A stretch of 64,000 nt of DNA, taken from NCBI GenBank assembly GCA_033558025.1, contig JAUCEF010000009.1:434001-498000 (forward strand), in the 5' to 3' direction. A program made the translations under genes and the position numbers. The notes beneath the pieces were generated by a model. That model did no database searches and was not told the origin of the DNA. It worked only from the letters and a program-made list of their open reading frames with translations. This stretch comes from Phytophthora sp. 'mugwort' (taxonomy: Eukaryota > Oomycota > Peronosporomycetes > Peronosporales > Peronosporaceae). Positions 33,663 to 44,494 of this stretch are shown piece by piece; the first letter of the stretch is position 1, and each line of letters opens with the position of its first letter.

Positions 33663-34926
33663 CTACCTCAAACGCTTGCCTCGAATATGCTTCCTAACCT
33701 CCTTTCCTGGCGCGAACATGTACACCAACTTGCGGTGGTCACAATATAGTCGGAACCCTACTGACCTCAGCAAGAGGTAGCTTAGCTTATCACAAGCACA
33801 CACTATCGGGTAAGCCTCCTTCTCGATAATACTCCAATTGCACTGGGATCCTGTAAAGCTACCACTCAAACAGATTAGTATTTCATGTTGCTGCTGATGG
33901 ACTTCTTTACTCGGTTGCCATTGCACAACCTGTGTTACCAGCACGCACCATCCAGCATCGCTTGCGTCGGTTAGCAGGCACATGGTCGAGCCTTCTCTTA
34001 GAAATGCTTGCGTCAGGCTTGCCGACAGCAATTTTTTCATCTCATCATATGTACTTTTCTCCGTAGCGCCAAGATCACAGTAATCCCAGACGCCACTCGA
34101 TTCGTACGCTTTGAAGCCTGCGATAGAGCGGCATCTAGTGTGCCTTGCAACGGGCGTGATATTCTCGCGTAGTCTATTAATGACTCTCTCATCCAGTTCG
34201 TAGCGCACAGAAACTGTTTCAATTTCTCGCGCCGTTTGTGGATATCGAAGCTCCTGCAACTCTCGAATCCTCTCCGGATCGTGTCAAACACCGTCACCAT
34301 TGATTAGCTTTTCACACCATCGCACTTCGCGCTCAAACAAACTCGATTTATTCGGGCTGATCTTGAAGCCAAAACAATCTAGTAGCTCGAACAATCTCTG
34401 AAGCTTGACCAAGTACGTAGGCACTTCTGCGGCAAAAAGCAATAAGTCGTCGATCCACACTAAGAGATGTTTGTGTAACAACTCCTCCAAGCACTTCGGA
34501 ATTGTCGACTGGAAGTATAGAGCAGCGTCCGTACATCCCTGGGCCTACTCTTCGAGGAGTATACACTTTCCGGTGCGTCATGTACGACAACCACTCCTGA
34601 CATTCTTCAGCCGAGGCAATTTGCCAGTAGCCTTTTAAGAAATCAAAGCGACCAAACACCTTAGCATCTCTCACGTCTTCTAAGTCGACGCGCAGATCTG
34701 GCATTACTCCAACAATGGCCTCTATGAATGCTGTTGAGGGGTTTGGAGTCCGACGTCTGGCGAAACTCACCACCACTCTTGCGCACAAGAAGCACTGGGC
34801 ACGCCCAACGACTCTCGGTGATTTCGTACACCCATCTAAGTCTGACCAAATCAGCGTTAAAGGCGTCCAAAACCTTTCACACTTCAGGCGGGTACCAACT
34901 CGCTTTGCATCGATACGGTGTCGCAC
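33663..34926 (-). pseudogene. Gypsy reverse transcriptase and RNase H
   Basis: Minus-strand frames: RT opening at 34661-34870 (YEITESRWACPVLLVRKS), FGRFDFLKGYWQI at about 34640, and the catalytic WIDDLLLFA at about 34445 (xxDD in its usual place). The thumb/RNase H region is at 33663-34259, with CLLTDASDAGWCVLV (first acidic residue) and WSIIEKEAYPIVCACDKL. Frame changes occur near 34490 and 34260. Confidence 0.85.
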
Positions 34927-35166
34927 CCGGCTTCAGTCGAATCCTCATCGGAGGTACACGCGCAGGTGGGTCGTCGCTTAGCTGCAATCGCCAAATGTCG
35001 AAACGGGTTGCAATCCGTCGCAGTTCTGCAGCGTGCTCCACCAGAAATCCTTTTCAATTGCACTTTCAATCAATTTCTCTACGGCGGCCCTGAGCTCATC
35101 AGCTAGCATAGCGCTGCTTCCAATTTGCGGCTCATCCACGTCATCGAACTCATCATCTTGCTCGTT

Positions 35167-35526
35167 CTATATGGCGTTCATCACAAACAAATCCAACTGC
35201 CGCCGTACATCAATACCTAGCATCGTCAACACGTCGTTGCCCAGCAGAAATTCATCCGCGTCACCAGGAATGATCGGACACTCCACAGGCTTAGCGATAC
35301 GAACACTACGAGCCACTGTTCGTAGTCTCAAATGCAAGTTCACAGTCATATTCACCTCGATCAGTTTGTCATCGGCACCTGTGCATGTAAGCGGTTCCTC
35401 CAGCCTCACTGCTTGTACTTCAGGACAAGCCGTCACAAACTTCGCGTAGACGGTCATGCTCATTGCCGGACCTGTCGGCCCCACTATCGACACACAGAAA
35501 GCCACAGAAAATGCGTCTTCCAACAC
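35167..35526 (-). pseudogene. Gypsy protease-like region
   Basis: A 119-codon frame ending with FLLGNDVLTMLGIDVRRQLDLF, the typical late block of Gypsy-type retropepsins. The catalytic DSGA motif would lie upstream near the start of this frame and is not visible intact. Confidence 0.5.
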
Positions 35527-35565
35527 GATTGAACGAGTGTGAACAGGCAGGCATTCACCTAGTCG

Positions 35566-36580
35566 TCATAAGTCGGCGTTATTCTTTCGCGGGGGTGCTC
35601 CTCCCTTCGACTTCGAGGTAAGACGCTGACCGTCCTCCTTAGTCGCAGTAGGGCAGTCGTTCAAATAGTGTGAGCCACCGCAGTGAAAACACCCAGTCTT
35701 GGGAGCCCCTTTCTTGCTGGTCGGCTTACTGTTGTCATTGTTCCTCTCGACCTTCCGAGTCGCCGACTGCTTAAAGCGCTTGTCAGGTTTCTGGGGCTGT
35801 GGAGCAGCCCGTTTCTTGCTTTGGAACTGATTCAGTGTCGCACGTGCCTTTCCTGTGGGAGCCTTTGATCGAGTTCTCGACAAAGCACGGTCCTCGATAC
35901 TTGTTCACGAGCCTGCTGGTTGATCAACAACTTCAGCACACTTGTCTGAGCCTCCGGAGAGCTATACTCAATTTCGTTCTGTACCTTCTCCTTCAGCATG
36001 GTTGGTAACGAATTCACCAAAAGCTTACACAATTTCTTGGTCCCTTTGTCCCCATCGAAAAAGCTCGACAAGCCAAACTTCTTGATTAACCTGTTGCACG
36101 ACATGAAGTAATCCGTAACACGAGATTGGATATCACTGTTGTTCATGTTCATCTTCAGTTCCTTCAGAAAGAGCTCGTCCACAGGTGGCAGAGCCTGATT
36201 CTGGTAGCTGTCAGTGATGGCGTGAATCTGTTCTAGCAAAAATTCATCAGCCAGGTCGCGCTTCGAAGCGCCCCAAGTCGCCTCACACAGCGTCGTCAGC
36301 TAGTCACTATCGAACGAACTTATAACGCTCTTCAGAACCACACTAAGGTCCTCTTTACCGTCTTTGCACCGTTCTTTCGTCGCCTCCACGTATTCATCAC
36401 GCAGTTTCAGCCATTCACCCAGCGCTTCACGTGAAGTGAACGTCACCATCGGCGGCGCCATGACAGCAAACATAGGTTGCGGGATTCGAGTAACGCCAGT
36501 GGAACTCGCTGCAGCTGCAATCTCCGTGGTCGGAGACCTCCCCGGTCCGCTCGAACTTCCTGCATCCTGGCTGTGATTGT
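35566..36580 (-). pseudogene. Gypsy gag with CCHC zinc knuckle
   Basis: From about 36463 (MAPPMVTFTSREALGEW) through LLEQIHAITDSYQNQALPP and FFDGDKGTKKLCKLLV to a basic region and a knuckle CFHCGGSHYLNDCP at about 35660-35700 (C-x2-C-x4-H-x4-C). An in-frame stop near 36300 and a frameshift near 35840-35880 interrupt it. Otherwise it is the best preserved part of this element. Confidence 0.8.
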
Positions 36581-36658
36581 TTCGTCGCTGGATTCGAAAC
36601 CCATGGCGTTGTCCTTCAGTCGGTCGTAGTCGCGAGACCTCGCAGCTAAAGAATTCTT

Positions 36659-36876
36659 TGTAGTGGTCTTAGCGAAAAACACACTGCGAGGGAAGCTAGC
36701 GCTTCCTAATGAACACAAAGTCTATTGTGAGTCCTAGTGAGTAGATTCTCTAATGTCCCTCCATAGCTAGGCACGGCCTGTCGGCCTAGCTGTGGTTTCC
36801 TAACTGCCAGCCCGGCATCGCGGCCTGTTGCGATGCCCAGTGAGTGGGTGGAGGCTTCTCATGAACCCCCACTACA
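36659..36876 (-). repeat. Gypsy 5' LTR
   Basis: Direct repeat of 31666-31883, same 218-bp length. Starts and ends with the TGTAGTGG/CCACTACA inverted ends. No convincing TGG primer-binding site is seen immediately inside it. Confidence 0.9.
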
Positions 36877-37019
36877 TCACCACACCGCTTCGTTAGCCGA
36901 TCTTAATGGCGATCGAGAACGGTTGCAAAGTCATCGTCAGCTGACTCAATTACTGCTTTTGGTGTAGTCAGATCCACAAGATCGGTCGTATCCTGGTCGA
37001 TCGTCAAGGTGATAACGTC

Positions 37020-38120
37020 TGCACCATGAACCGCTCGACAGCATCACGAACAACAAGGACCAGTTATCGGCGCTCCTCTGGATCAAGAGCTTCGTAGATC
37101 TGGCGCGAGAAGGCTGCTGCGTAGTAAATCTCAGCCTCGATCTTAACTTCGCTTAGTACTGGAGATCCATCTGGGCCATTCTCTTCGAATCTTCCTCGAC
37201 AAGTTAGAACCAACGTTTGGATGGCTTGTACTGCTCTAATATGGTGACGTTCTTGTATTGCAGCTTCGTAAAACTCATTATGATCGCAAGTGCGAGATCG
37301 GCTACCAAAGGCAAGCACAACCACCACGCTGGGGATGGCTTAGCACGGTATTCTGGTATTTTTCGTTCTGGAAATGCTGAAGATCGATGTAGTTCGCTTC
37401 CAGAAACTTGCACATATCGTGAGTAGAATCCCATTCGGTGGTTGCGTAAGCCGAACAATTGCCCAAGTGCTGTTTAACAGTCTCATGGGCATGGGTATAC
37501 GTGAGCGCTATTTCTCGTCCAAGTATCGACCGAAAGCTGATGAAGTCATCAACAACGCTTAAGAAATCGTCAACCACCAGGTTAAGCTGATGGCTACCAC
37601 ACCAGTTGGCAACGACTCCACCCCCGCGACAGCACTGCATGTATCTTTGATTCGCTTAATGAAGCCACGCCTACAACCCAGCATTGTGGCCGCACCATCT
37701 GTAGCTATTCCAATGAGTTTGACAAATATATTTCTCACCAGCGATGTTCCGAAACGTATTGATTACTAGATCAGCATAGTTTTGTCCTGTGTGTGCCAAA
37801 GTTCCAGTCGGATTGGAAAAGGAAATGGTAGTTGTGGACAGCTCGGTTAAGAGCAAACGAAAGTCGGACATCCAAGTAGAGTTGGGCTTGATGAGTAGCG
37901 CAGTCTACTATTATTGTGAAACCCCACACTCGCTTACGTAGCATGTGACTGACGATGCTATGTTTGCGAAACGAGGTGAAAACCTTTGGTTTCGAGATCT
38001 TCTTTCGCTTGGGTTTGGACAACAAGCTGAAAGGCAGAAGGGGTTGCCCTGTTTGTCAGCAGCTGTACGATCTTCGCGGTCAAGTCTTAAGCATAACTTC
38101 GCACTGCGTCCATGACTAAG
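37020..38120 (-). pseudogene. hAT-like / ZMYM-type transposase relic
   Basis: On minus, FVKLIGIATDGAATMLGCRRGF (about 37710) is the hallmark catalytic-Asp segment of hAT-related and zinc-finger-MYM-like proteins. It is followed by WCGSHQLNLVVDDFLS (about 37580) and later EWDSTHDMCKFLEANY and AIQTLVLTCRGRFEENG blocks to about 37064. At least four shifts or stops break it. The N-terminal zinc finger region is not recognised. Confidence 0.6.
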
Positions 38121-40560
38121 CCGCTGGCATTCTCACTCCCAGGTTGAACCCCAAGCTCGAATTCGTAGTGTTTGATCCGCTTCTGTCGCTGGGTGCGCTG
38201 CTTTCGTTTTGGAGTCAAGAGAGCTTCGTTTACATCCCGCATATGAGGCGTAGCCACAGCTTAGCCACATACGCGGGATGTAAACGAAGCTCTCACGTCG
38301 CGCCATCACGATGGCTATTAAGATCATCCTTGTAGTGGATGGAGCTGATTCAAATGTGACTTTCTGTCTGTGGTCGCTAGTGCTTGTTGCTATTATAAGG
38401 GTTGCAAGGTCCCATCAGAACGCGAATCCACTGCGTTCATCCAGGTATTCACGAAATCTTTGCTTAGGTAGTCAGGCCCGATTCATGCCAGACAACCTAA
38501 TTTTGTGAAGCCTGAACCACATCTGAGATGTGGTTCCTCCTTCGTCGTACAGGTATGACCAGAAGGGACACGGCGATATCAACCATTATACTTACTACGA
38601 CAAGTTAAGTGCATTGACGTCCTCATTCGCCGGTTGGACCACAACGATAAGGACAACAACAAAAAGCAATACCAACGGACTCGGTTGGTATCATTTTAGT
38701 TGCGGATATTCTTGTTGTTAGGAAATTGGTTGCAAATATTTTTGTGGTTAAGAAATTCGCTTAGGGTTAATGTAGACTATAATAGTAATAACTCCACGCG
38801 ATAGCACATACCACTCATACTTTCGCACGCTGGAACCAGATTCGTCAACGTCATGAATTTGCCAGCGCCACTAGCAAGTTAACGGGTCCTTTGAGGAGAT
38901 GCAACTTTTCCTATTGACTTGGAGCCGCATGGCGTCTTCGATGTTCAACATCTTCCATTTCCGCATCCAGGCCAGCGGTGTCGGTCACAACATTTTTCAC
39001 TTCTTCTTCCGTCAATCTGGCCGTTTACTCCAGGGGAGAGCTACCGGTATTTGGCGTCGCATGTGATCCTAAACTCGTTCCTCGACTTGATGGCCTTATT
39101 TAGGTGATCGGCCCACTGTTCGAGCCAATGTCAATGAAAATCGCTTCCCATCATAACGTACAGAAGAACGCCAACATCTTTTTTTGCCTCAGATTCTAGA
39201 ATTAAAGAGAATGGCTCTGTGAGTTGTAAACGCGGATATCGGCGACACAATATACTGACGTCATCATACTACAGTATTCTCCAAGGCAATACACCCAGAC
39301 CGGCAGGCCATGGGTAGCAATTGTAGGTTGGTTTCACAGAAAATAACTAGGCCAAGGTTCGCGGGGAAAGTCAAAACTGGTAATTCTTCATTTTGACACA
39401 AGCCATCGGACAGTTTTATAGGTCGTTTCTGATAGTTAGTCTATTAAAAAGACGCGTCAGCATGTAGCTAGCGCCTGTTCGAATATCATTCCTGCTCAGA
39501 CGTTCCTCGCGTGAAAAAGAAGCCCATTGGCATGGTGAAGCCCCCTACCGCCTCGACCAAATCGTGGGCCTAACTAACGCTGAATTGTTTGAGAAAGCCG
39601 CCGTGGCAGTTCAAACGAACATACTTTCAATACGACTACACTGAGGGTGCTGAGCAATGATAAAATAGGAACATTATTGCCGCTTTTGGCTGAGTGTGCT
39701 CTTTTTGTACTTCCTTCAGCACATCGAAGATACCGAGGGAACGGCAGCAAAAATTACTAATATCAGGATAGAGGCACACCAGCCATTGGACGCACTTTCG
39801 CTATTTCATTGAACACTTGAGCTCTGCGTGAACATGTAAGCGACGAGGATTAAATATTAGAGTGATATGCAATGAAGTAGTTGTCGGTAAAGTGTGTCTT
39901 GAGACAATGCTAGTCGCCGATAGGAAATGGACATGGTTTCATTGTTGCCTTGCTGTAAAATATAAAGGCTCCATGTTTTAACATCGTGCAAGATATACCT
40001 TGTGATGCTGGATGAATCATGAACGACACCATCACGATGGAAACTAATTAGCTAACTCTTTAATATTATTCGCGTTGGCAACGAGACAAAGAGAGAACCA
40101 CAGCGGATCATTAGGTGTACTCAGAACACCACATCAATCGTTGGCGCTGCATACGTCTCCGAGCCGCCCATTCATACGTCGCTTAACAAATTGTAGATAA
40201 ATTAAGATGAACGACGTAAACGTCGACGTACATGTACTAGTTCTTCCAGCGCCACTCCTATAGGGACATAACTCTGTATTATGCTGTAGTACAACGAGAA
40301 TAATGGCCTACCATGTGAAGTTGTTTATACTAAATTGGTGGGAACTGTATGAATTGAAATTGAGCATCCATCGCGATAAGCACTCTAGTCTGCGTAAACG
40401 TGGATCAAATTAATGCGCTCCTGCATAACTGGCCAGATCATTTCGTTGGTACAGTATCAGCTGAACTCGAATGCATCCATTTTAAGCTTGTACTGAAGTT
40501 GCAGCATGCTGGTTGTGTGAAGAACCAAGCCTAGCTGCACTCACTAAAATACTTCAACGT
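38121..40560. other. Gene-free spacer with two hairpins
   Basis: No convincing gene. Contains a 76-bp imperfect palindrome at 38219-38294 and a small hairpin at 38514-38536 (gaaccacatc/gatgtggttc). The rest (38.5-40.5 kb) shows only short frames without recognisable domains. Confidence 0.4.
38219..38294. repeat. Palindrome with perfect 22-bp outer arms
   Basis: Arms 38219-38240 and 38273-38294 are exact reverse complements, and pairing continues imperfectly (about 12 of 14) toward the centre. It could be a folded-back transposon end or MITE remnant. Confidence 0.85.
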
Positions 40561-40980
40561 TTAGCCGAAGGTGTTGCCAGCCATAGCCCAGTTGGCGGCG
40601 TCCATGTCGTCCAGGTTGAGAAAGATGCGGTCGGCCGGGATCTTGAGCGCGTCGGCCGCCGTGGCGGTCAGGGACGCGGCCGTCTTAGGGTTGAGGTCGG
40701 GCCCGATGCGGCCGATGCTGCGGATGTGGATGAAGGCGCACGGCTGCAACAACAATTTAATGGGAAAACAGCGTTAAGAAGGGAAGTTACAGTAAGGGAC
40801 TGAGGGACCTACAGCGTCCGAGGCCTGGAAGAGCATGGGCGTGTCGAGGTCTAGCTGCACCATCAGGTAGGCCTCCGGTTTGCTCAGAGCAGCGGACAGA
40901 GCCTTGGATAGCGCACGCAGAGCCGCGGGGACGTCCACACTGGACTTGGGCACGTTGCTGGTCACGTGGACGAACGGCAT
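40561..40980 (-). CDS. MIF-family (macrophage migration inhibitory factor-like) protein A
   Basis: Exons 40813-40980 and 40561-40743, with a 69-bp intron (GTAGGT...TTGCAG), give 116 residues, the usual MIF length. It begins MPFVHVTSNVP, so Pro2 becomes the N-terminal catalytic proline of the tautomerase fold after Met removal. TPMLFQASDAPCAF bridges the splice; then IRSIGRIGPDLNP, and a C-terminus IPADRIFLNLDDMDAANWAM. The CXXC pair of animal MIF is reduced to one Cys (C-A-F-I). No signal peptide, as usual for MIFs. It lies tail-to-head with a paralogue 258 bp upstream. The family assignment is firm; physiological role (metabolic tautomerase or secreted factor) is unknown. Confidence 0.92.
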
Positions 40981-41238
40981 GATGACTCTTGATCCTGGGC
41001 TGCTCAAAGATGCAAATATTAAATGCAGGATTTTATAAGGACCGGTATACCGGTAAACCTTGGGTCGTCCATGTTGTAATGAAGCTTGATGGCTGTGTGC
41101 GTTATATTTTATTTGAATAGAACGTGATGTACTACCTACCGCAAAAAGGTCTAGTTTATTGAAAGACTGCAAGCTTAACCTCGCTAGCTAGTGGTTCGAG
41201 TGCCCATCAATACCCATTTACTCGAACGATGGAGCTCC

Positions 41239-41773
41239 TCATTGCTTGGGCTCAGGGATAAGCATGCCGCCCTTGGCCCAGTTCGAACGCACAACGCCGT
41301 CGATGTTCATGTAGATGCGGTCTGCAGGGATGTCCAACTCCTGACTCGCAATCTCCGTTAGCACCGAGGCCGTCTGCAGCTCAGCAACACGTAGCAACCA
41401 CAGCAACCGAATATGAGCATCTCTGCAGACGCAGCGCACGCTATTTCTGTTTAGCTGCGTACCGTGGGGTTGTGCTGGGCGTCCACTTTGCCGATGCTCC
41501 TGAGATGGATCATGGCGCACGGCTGCAATAGCCCAACAGCAGCAACAAGTCAGTGTACACTCAAAAAAGGTGTCAAGCCATGGGGGCGGAGGGCTATGGA
41601 CTCACGGCGTCCGAGGCTTGGAACAGCATGGGAGTGTCCAGATTCAGATGCACCATCACGACTTGCTCCGACTTGCCGAGCGCAACGGCCACTCCCTTGG
41701 ATATTGCGTCCATGACCTTGGCCTTATCCACGCCTCTAGAGGGCATGTTGCTCGTCACCTGAACGTTCGGCAT
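41239..41773 (-). CDS. MIF-family protein B
   Basis: Three exons, 41606-41773, 41463-41522 and 41239-41373, give 120 residues. Introns are GTGAGT...TTGCAG (83 bp) and GTACGC...CTGCAG (89 bp). It starts MPNVQVTSNMP, retaining the catalytic Pro. HLNLDTPMLFQASDAPCAMI, IHLRSIGKVDAQHNP and IPADRIYMNIDGV match the MIF pattern. Its first exon is the same length as in gene A (168 bp) and the first intron is in the same position. The second intron is unique to B. The C-terminal tail is longer (LIPEPKQ). The single Cys replaces CXXC as in A. A tandem duplicate with intact coding. Confidence 0.92.
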
Positions 41774-41801
41774 CTTTAAATCGCTCTATGGTCAATAATT
41801 G

Positions 41802-41866
41802 GGTATTATTCTCTCGAGCTCCTTTATCAATATTGACCGGTATTATTTTCTCAAGCTCATGCATCA
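41802..41866. repeat. Two imperfect 28-bp direct repeats upstream of MIF B
   Basis: Units ggtattattctctcgagctc... (41802-41830) and ggtattattttctcaagctc... (41839-41866), offset 37 bp. They stand 30-95 bp upstream of the MIF B start codon, so could be promoter elements or simply a local duplication. Confidence 0.5.
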
Positions 41867-42047
41867 ATTAAAATTATACCGGTACCCTTCATATACCAAA
41901 CAGCTGTTGCATCAATGCTGCAATGCTGCCTGATGAGTCAGTACCTAACTGACGGCAGTTGGGATGGAGCGGAATACGATGTTTCACACGAGTTTAAGAC
42001 ATCAAATACGGTTCCCGTTTCGGCTCGAAGTATCTCGATTCTTTGTT

Positions 42048-42103
42048 AGAGGTATGTCCAAATGGAAAAGCAATTAGAGGGATGTCCAAATAGATAAGCA
42101 ATT
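42048..42103. repeat. Imperfect 2 x 28-bp tandem duplication
   Basis: Units 42048-42075 and 42076-42103 share agagg.atgtccaaat followed by a.aagcaatt with three or four differences. Non-coding. Confidence 0.7.
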
Positions 42104-42560
42104 ACTTTTCCGCACAGACTTATTTCATAAACGGGACTTCAGGAAAAAGCAGGTGTTGGATTCGCCAACTTAAAAGTCAAGGAAAGAAAGTAGGTCTAGG
42201 ACCTGCTTTTCTGTTGGAGAGCTGGCTTATTTCGAAGTTGCCGCGGGGTATCAAGATGGGAGCGCGTTGTAGAGAGTCCCAATGCAACAAGACGACGACG
42301 ACGTTATTGAGGGTTGCCAGGTTTTGGTACTGTGTACCAGTAACCGGTTAACCCGAACCGGTCCAACACGATCCCGCGATGTTTACGGTACGTTGTTTAC
42401 GCAACCGATGATTAGACGAGTAGGATGATTTGACGAGTGCGGAGTGTTGGTGATTGGATGCACCAAATGATTGGATGCAGGGCTGCATATCTATGTGGTA
42501 GACTAGGTAGTGTAAGCTCCGATAAATCAATCACTTTCGAATCTTCCTTCTTCAGCTCAA

Positions 42561-44363
42561 GTGGTCTTCACTCCGGTCCCCGCACCCAAGTGCAGAACTC
42601 CCTCCGCTCAACCCAAGCCTCGCTTCAAGACCTCAACACCTTTATCAGACGTGGGCATGGGCATCGATAGCAGCGCCGACGTCTCTGCGACGGCTGATGC
42701 TACCGCAATGAATGTAGCTCCGCTGACAGATAATAACACTTCCACGGCCAACACTGCGCGCAGGCATGCTCCTCGAGAGGATACTGCTGGTTGTCGTGGT
42801 TTCCAGCGCCAGCGCGCACCTCCACAGCTGGGCGAGGCTGCCGGCTTCCAGAACTACTAGATCGCTTTGCAGCAGGGCGTTGCTGGCTTCCAGCGCCAGC
42901 GTGGTAGACCCCTGCAGGGCACTGCAGTCGGTTTTGGCTCCAGCACCAACCTACCGCTCCACAGCAGGGCGTTGGTGTTGATTCAGGTCTCCAGCAAGAG
43001 CACAGTGCTTCCGAGCTTGACGTTGGTGGCGGCTCCAGCTTCGATGAACGTGAGGATGAAGAGCATGGAGAACGTTATGAGGATTTTGATGAACTGGGTG
43101 AAGAGGAGATCATCGTTCTTTTTATGCTGTTGCTCACGCTAGTAGCCATGTTCGGGACCCTTGACTGGAGATCTCTTCGCGCTTCACCCCGTGAGCAAAT
43201 TACCGTCCGATCGAACTTCTCTGCCAAGTTGAAGGCGCAGCGATCGCCGGCCGCATATAGAAGACTTTTACGCTGCTCGCCGGAGTCATTTGACGCCCTG
43301 CATTTCTATTTGGAGCCGCTTTACTACAAGAAATATGGTCTACCGGGCAACAATTGCAGTACTCTTTTGACTGGGGCCTCGCCGTTTTGCTGACCTAGTA
43401 CGGGAGTGGCTGCGGTCAGGACGGGGACGGCATTGGAGGCGCAGCATCGCAACTGGGGATGCCACAGACCGTTGCAAATCGATACATCAAAAGATTGGAA
43501 GAGCTACTCTACGAGATGATGGATGACGTTATATATTTCCCAGTACTAACCGCCGGTAATGAATAGAGTCAATTGGTCAACGGCTTTGCTGCTCGAGGCG
43601 CAGATTTCCCTGATGTGGCGTGCGTTTTTGATGGTACATTGATTCAAACGCGTCGACCGAGTGATCATCAGGTATGCCACAGCAGAACTGTGCTCATATT
43701 TAATTTGCCTTGACTCTGACGTTGCGATTCATCTGTATTATTTTGAAGGGCTTCTACGATAAGAGTGGAAAACCATCGTACAATTATCTAGCAGCTATTG
43801 ACTATCGCTACAAGTTCCGGTATCTCGGTATTTTCGTAACTCTGATCAGGCCATGTGGAAGCAGTCTGCGGTTCTTGGGGCTCGCGCCAGGGACCTATGT
43901 CCACCTGGTGTCAACTGGTTAGGAGACGCTGGTTTCAAGCTATGGCCATTTTGGAGGGTACCATTTGAGAGCGAGGTGGACGGCGTCTGACTCGGAAACA
44001 GCGATGGTAATATACATGATTTGGTTTTGTGTCGGACTCATGTTGACGTTACGCGTTGGTGTAACACCTCAGCAACAACTATCACCTTTCTCAGACGTGG
44101 ATTATTGTGGAGCATGTGTTCGGGAGGATGAAGGCGCGGTTCAAAGTGCTCCATGGTGTAACAGATCAGCGAGCACACACTACCAATGCGCGGATGATCT
44201 GCGCTGCTGCTGTGCTATACATTCATTGATTGATATTGGAGACAAGCAATTTAATGGCGCGGACGTTGTTGAAGAAATAAAGAAATCTCGACGTGAAGCC
44301 AGGCAAGTAATGGCAGGTTTCAACCAAAACTGGGAGCAAAAACGCAGCAAGAAGTTGATTTAG
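42561..44363 (+). pseudogene. PIF/Harbinger-class DDE transposase
   Basis: A Gln/Pro-rich, low-complexity N-terminus (42.56-43.0) leads into an acidic stretch and then a helical block (SPAAYRRLLRCSPESFDALHFYLEPL). Near 43450 lies GMPQTVANRYIKRLEELLYEM. The DDE residues are all visible: Asp in VFDGTLIQTRRP (43630), Asp in WLGDAGFKLWPFWR (43924) and Glu in VEHVFGRMKARFK (44109). YNYLAAIDYRYKFRYLG lies between. Frameshifts near 43390, 43700, 43850-43960 and 44090, plus a stop at 43564, disable it. It is convergent with a SANT-like partner at 44.5-45.5 kb. Confidence 0.75.
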
Positions 44364-44494
44364 CAATTCAAAAGCGAAAACATGTACACGGATCGTTTTT
44401 ACGAGCGCGATAACGTATAATCCATCATTACGAAGGATGCTAAACCAAGACCAAGCGTTCAGTCTGCGTCGGAGTGCCCCTCTCCCTTCGCAAA

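Larger units (their letters stand above)
31666..36876 (-). mobile_element. Full-length Gypsy retrotransposon with chromodomain
   Basis: Two direct 218-bp LTRs (31666-31883 and 36659-36876) enclose a minus-strand gag, protease, RT, RNase H, integrase and chromodomain-like tail. TCACC stands immediately outside both ends (31661-31665 and 36877-36881), a perfect 5-bp target duplication. LTR ends are TGTAGTGG...CCACTACA, with the left copy's T changed to C. About 18 differences between the LTRs by eye imply an old insertion. Stops and frameshifts in pol make it non-autonomous. Confidence 0.92.

Noticed and set aside
38121..40560. Searched for RXLR or Crinkler-type effector genes and tRNA genes here and in other gaps
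   Set aside because: No signal peptide followed by RXLR/LFLAK motif and no cloverleaf-like sequence was recognised by eye.
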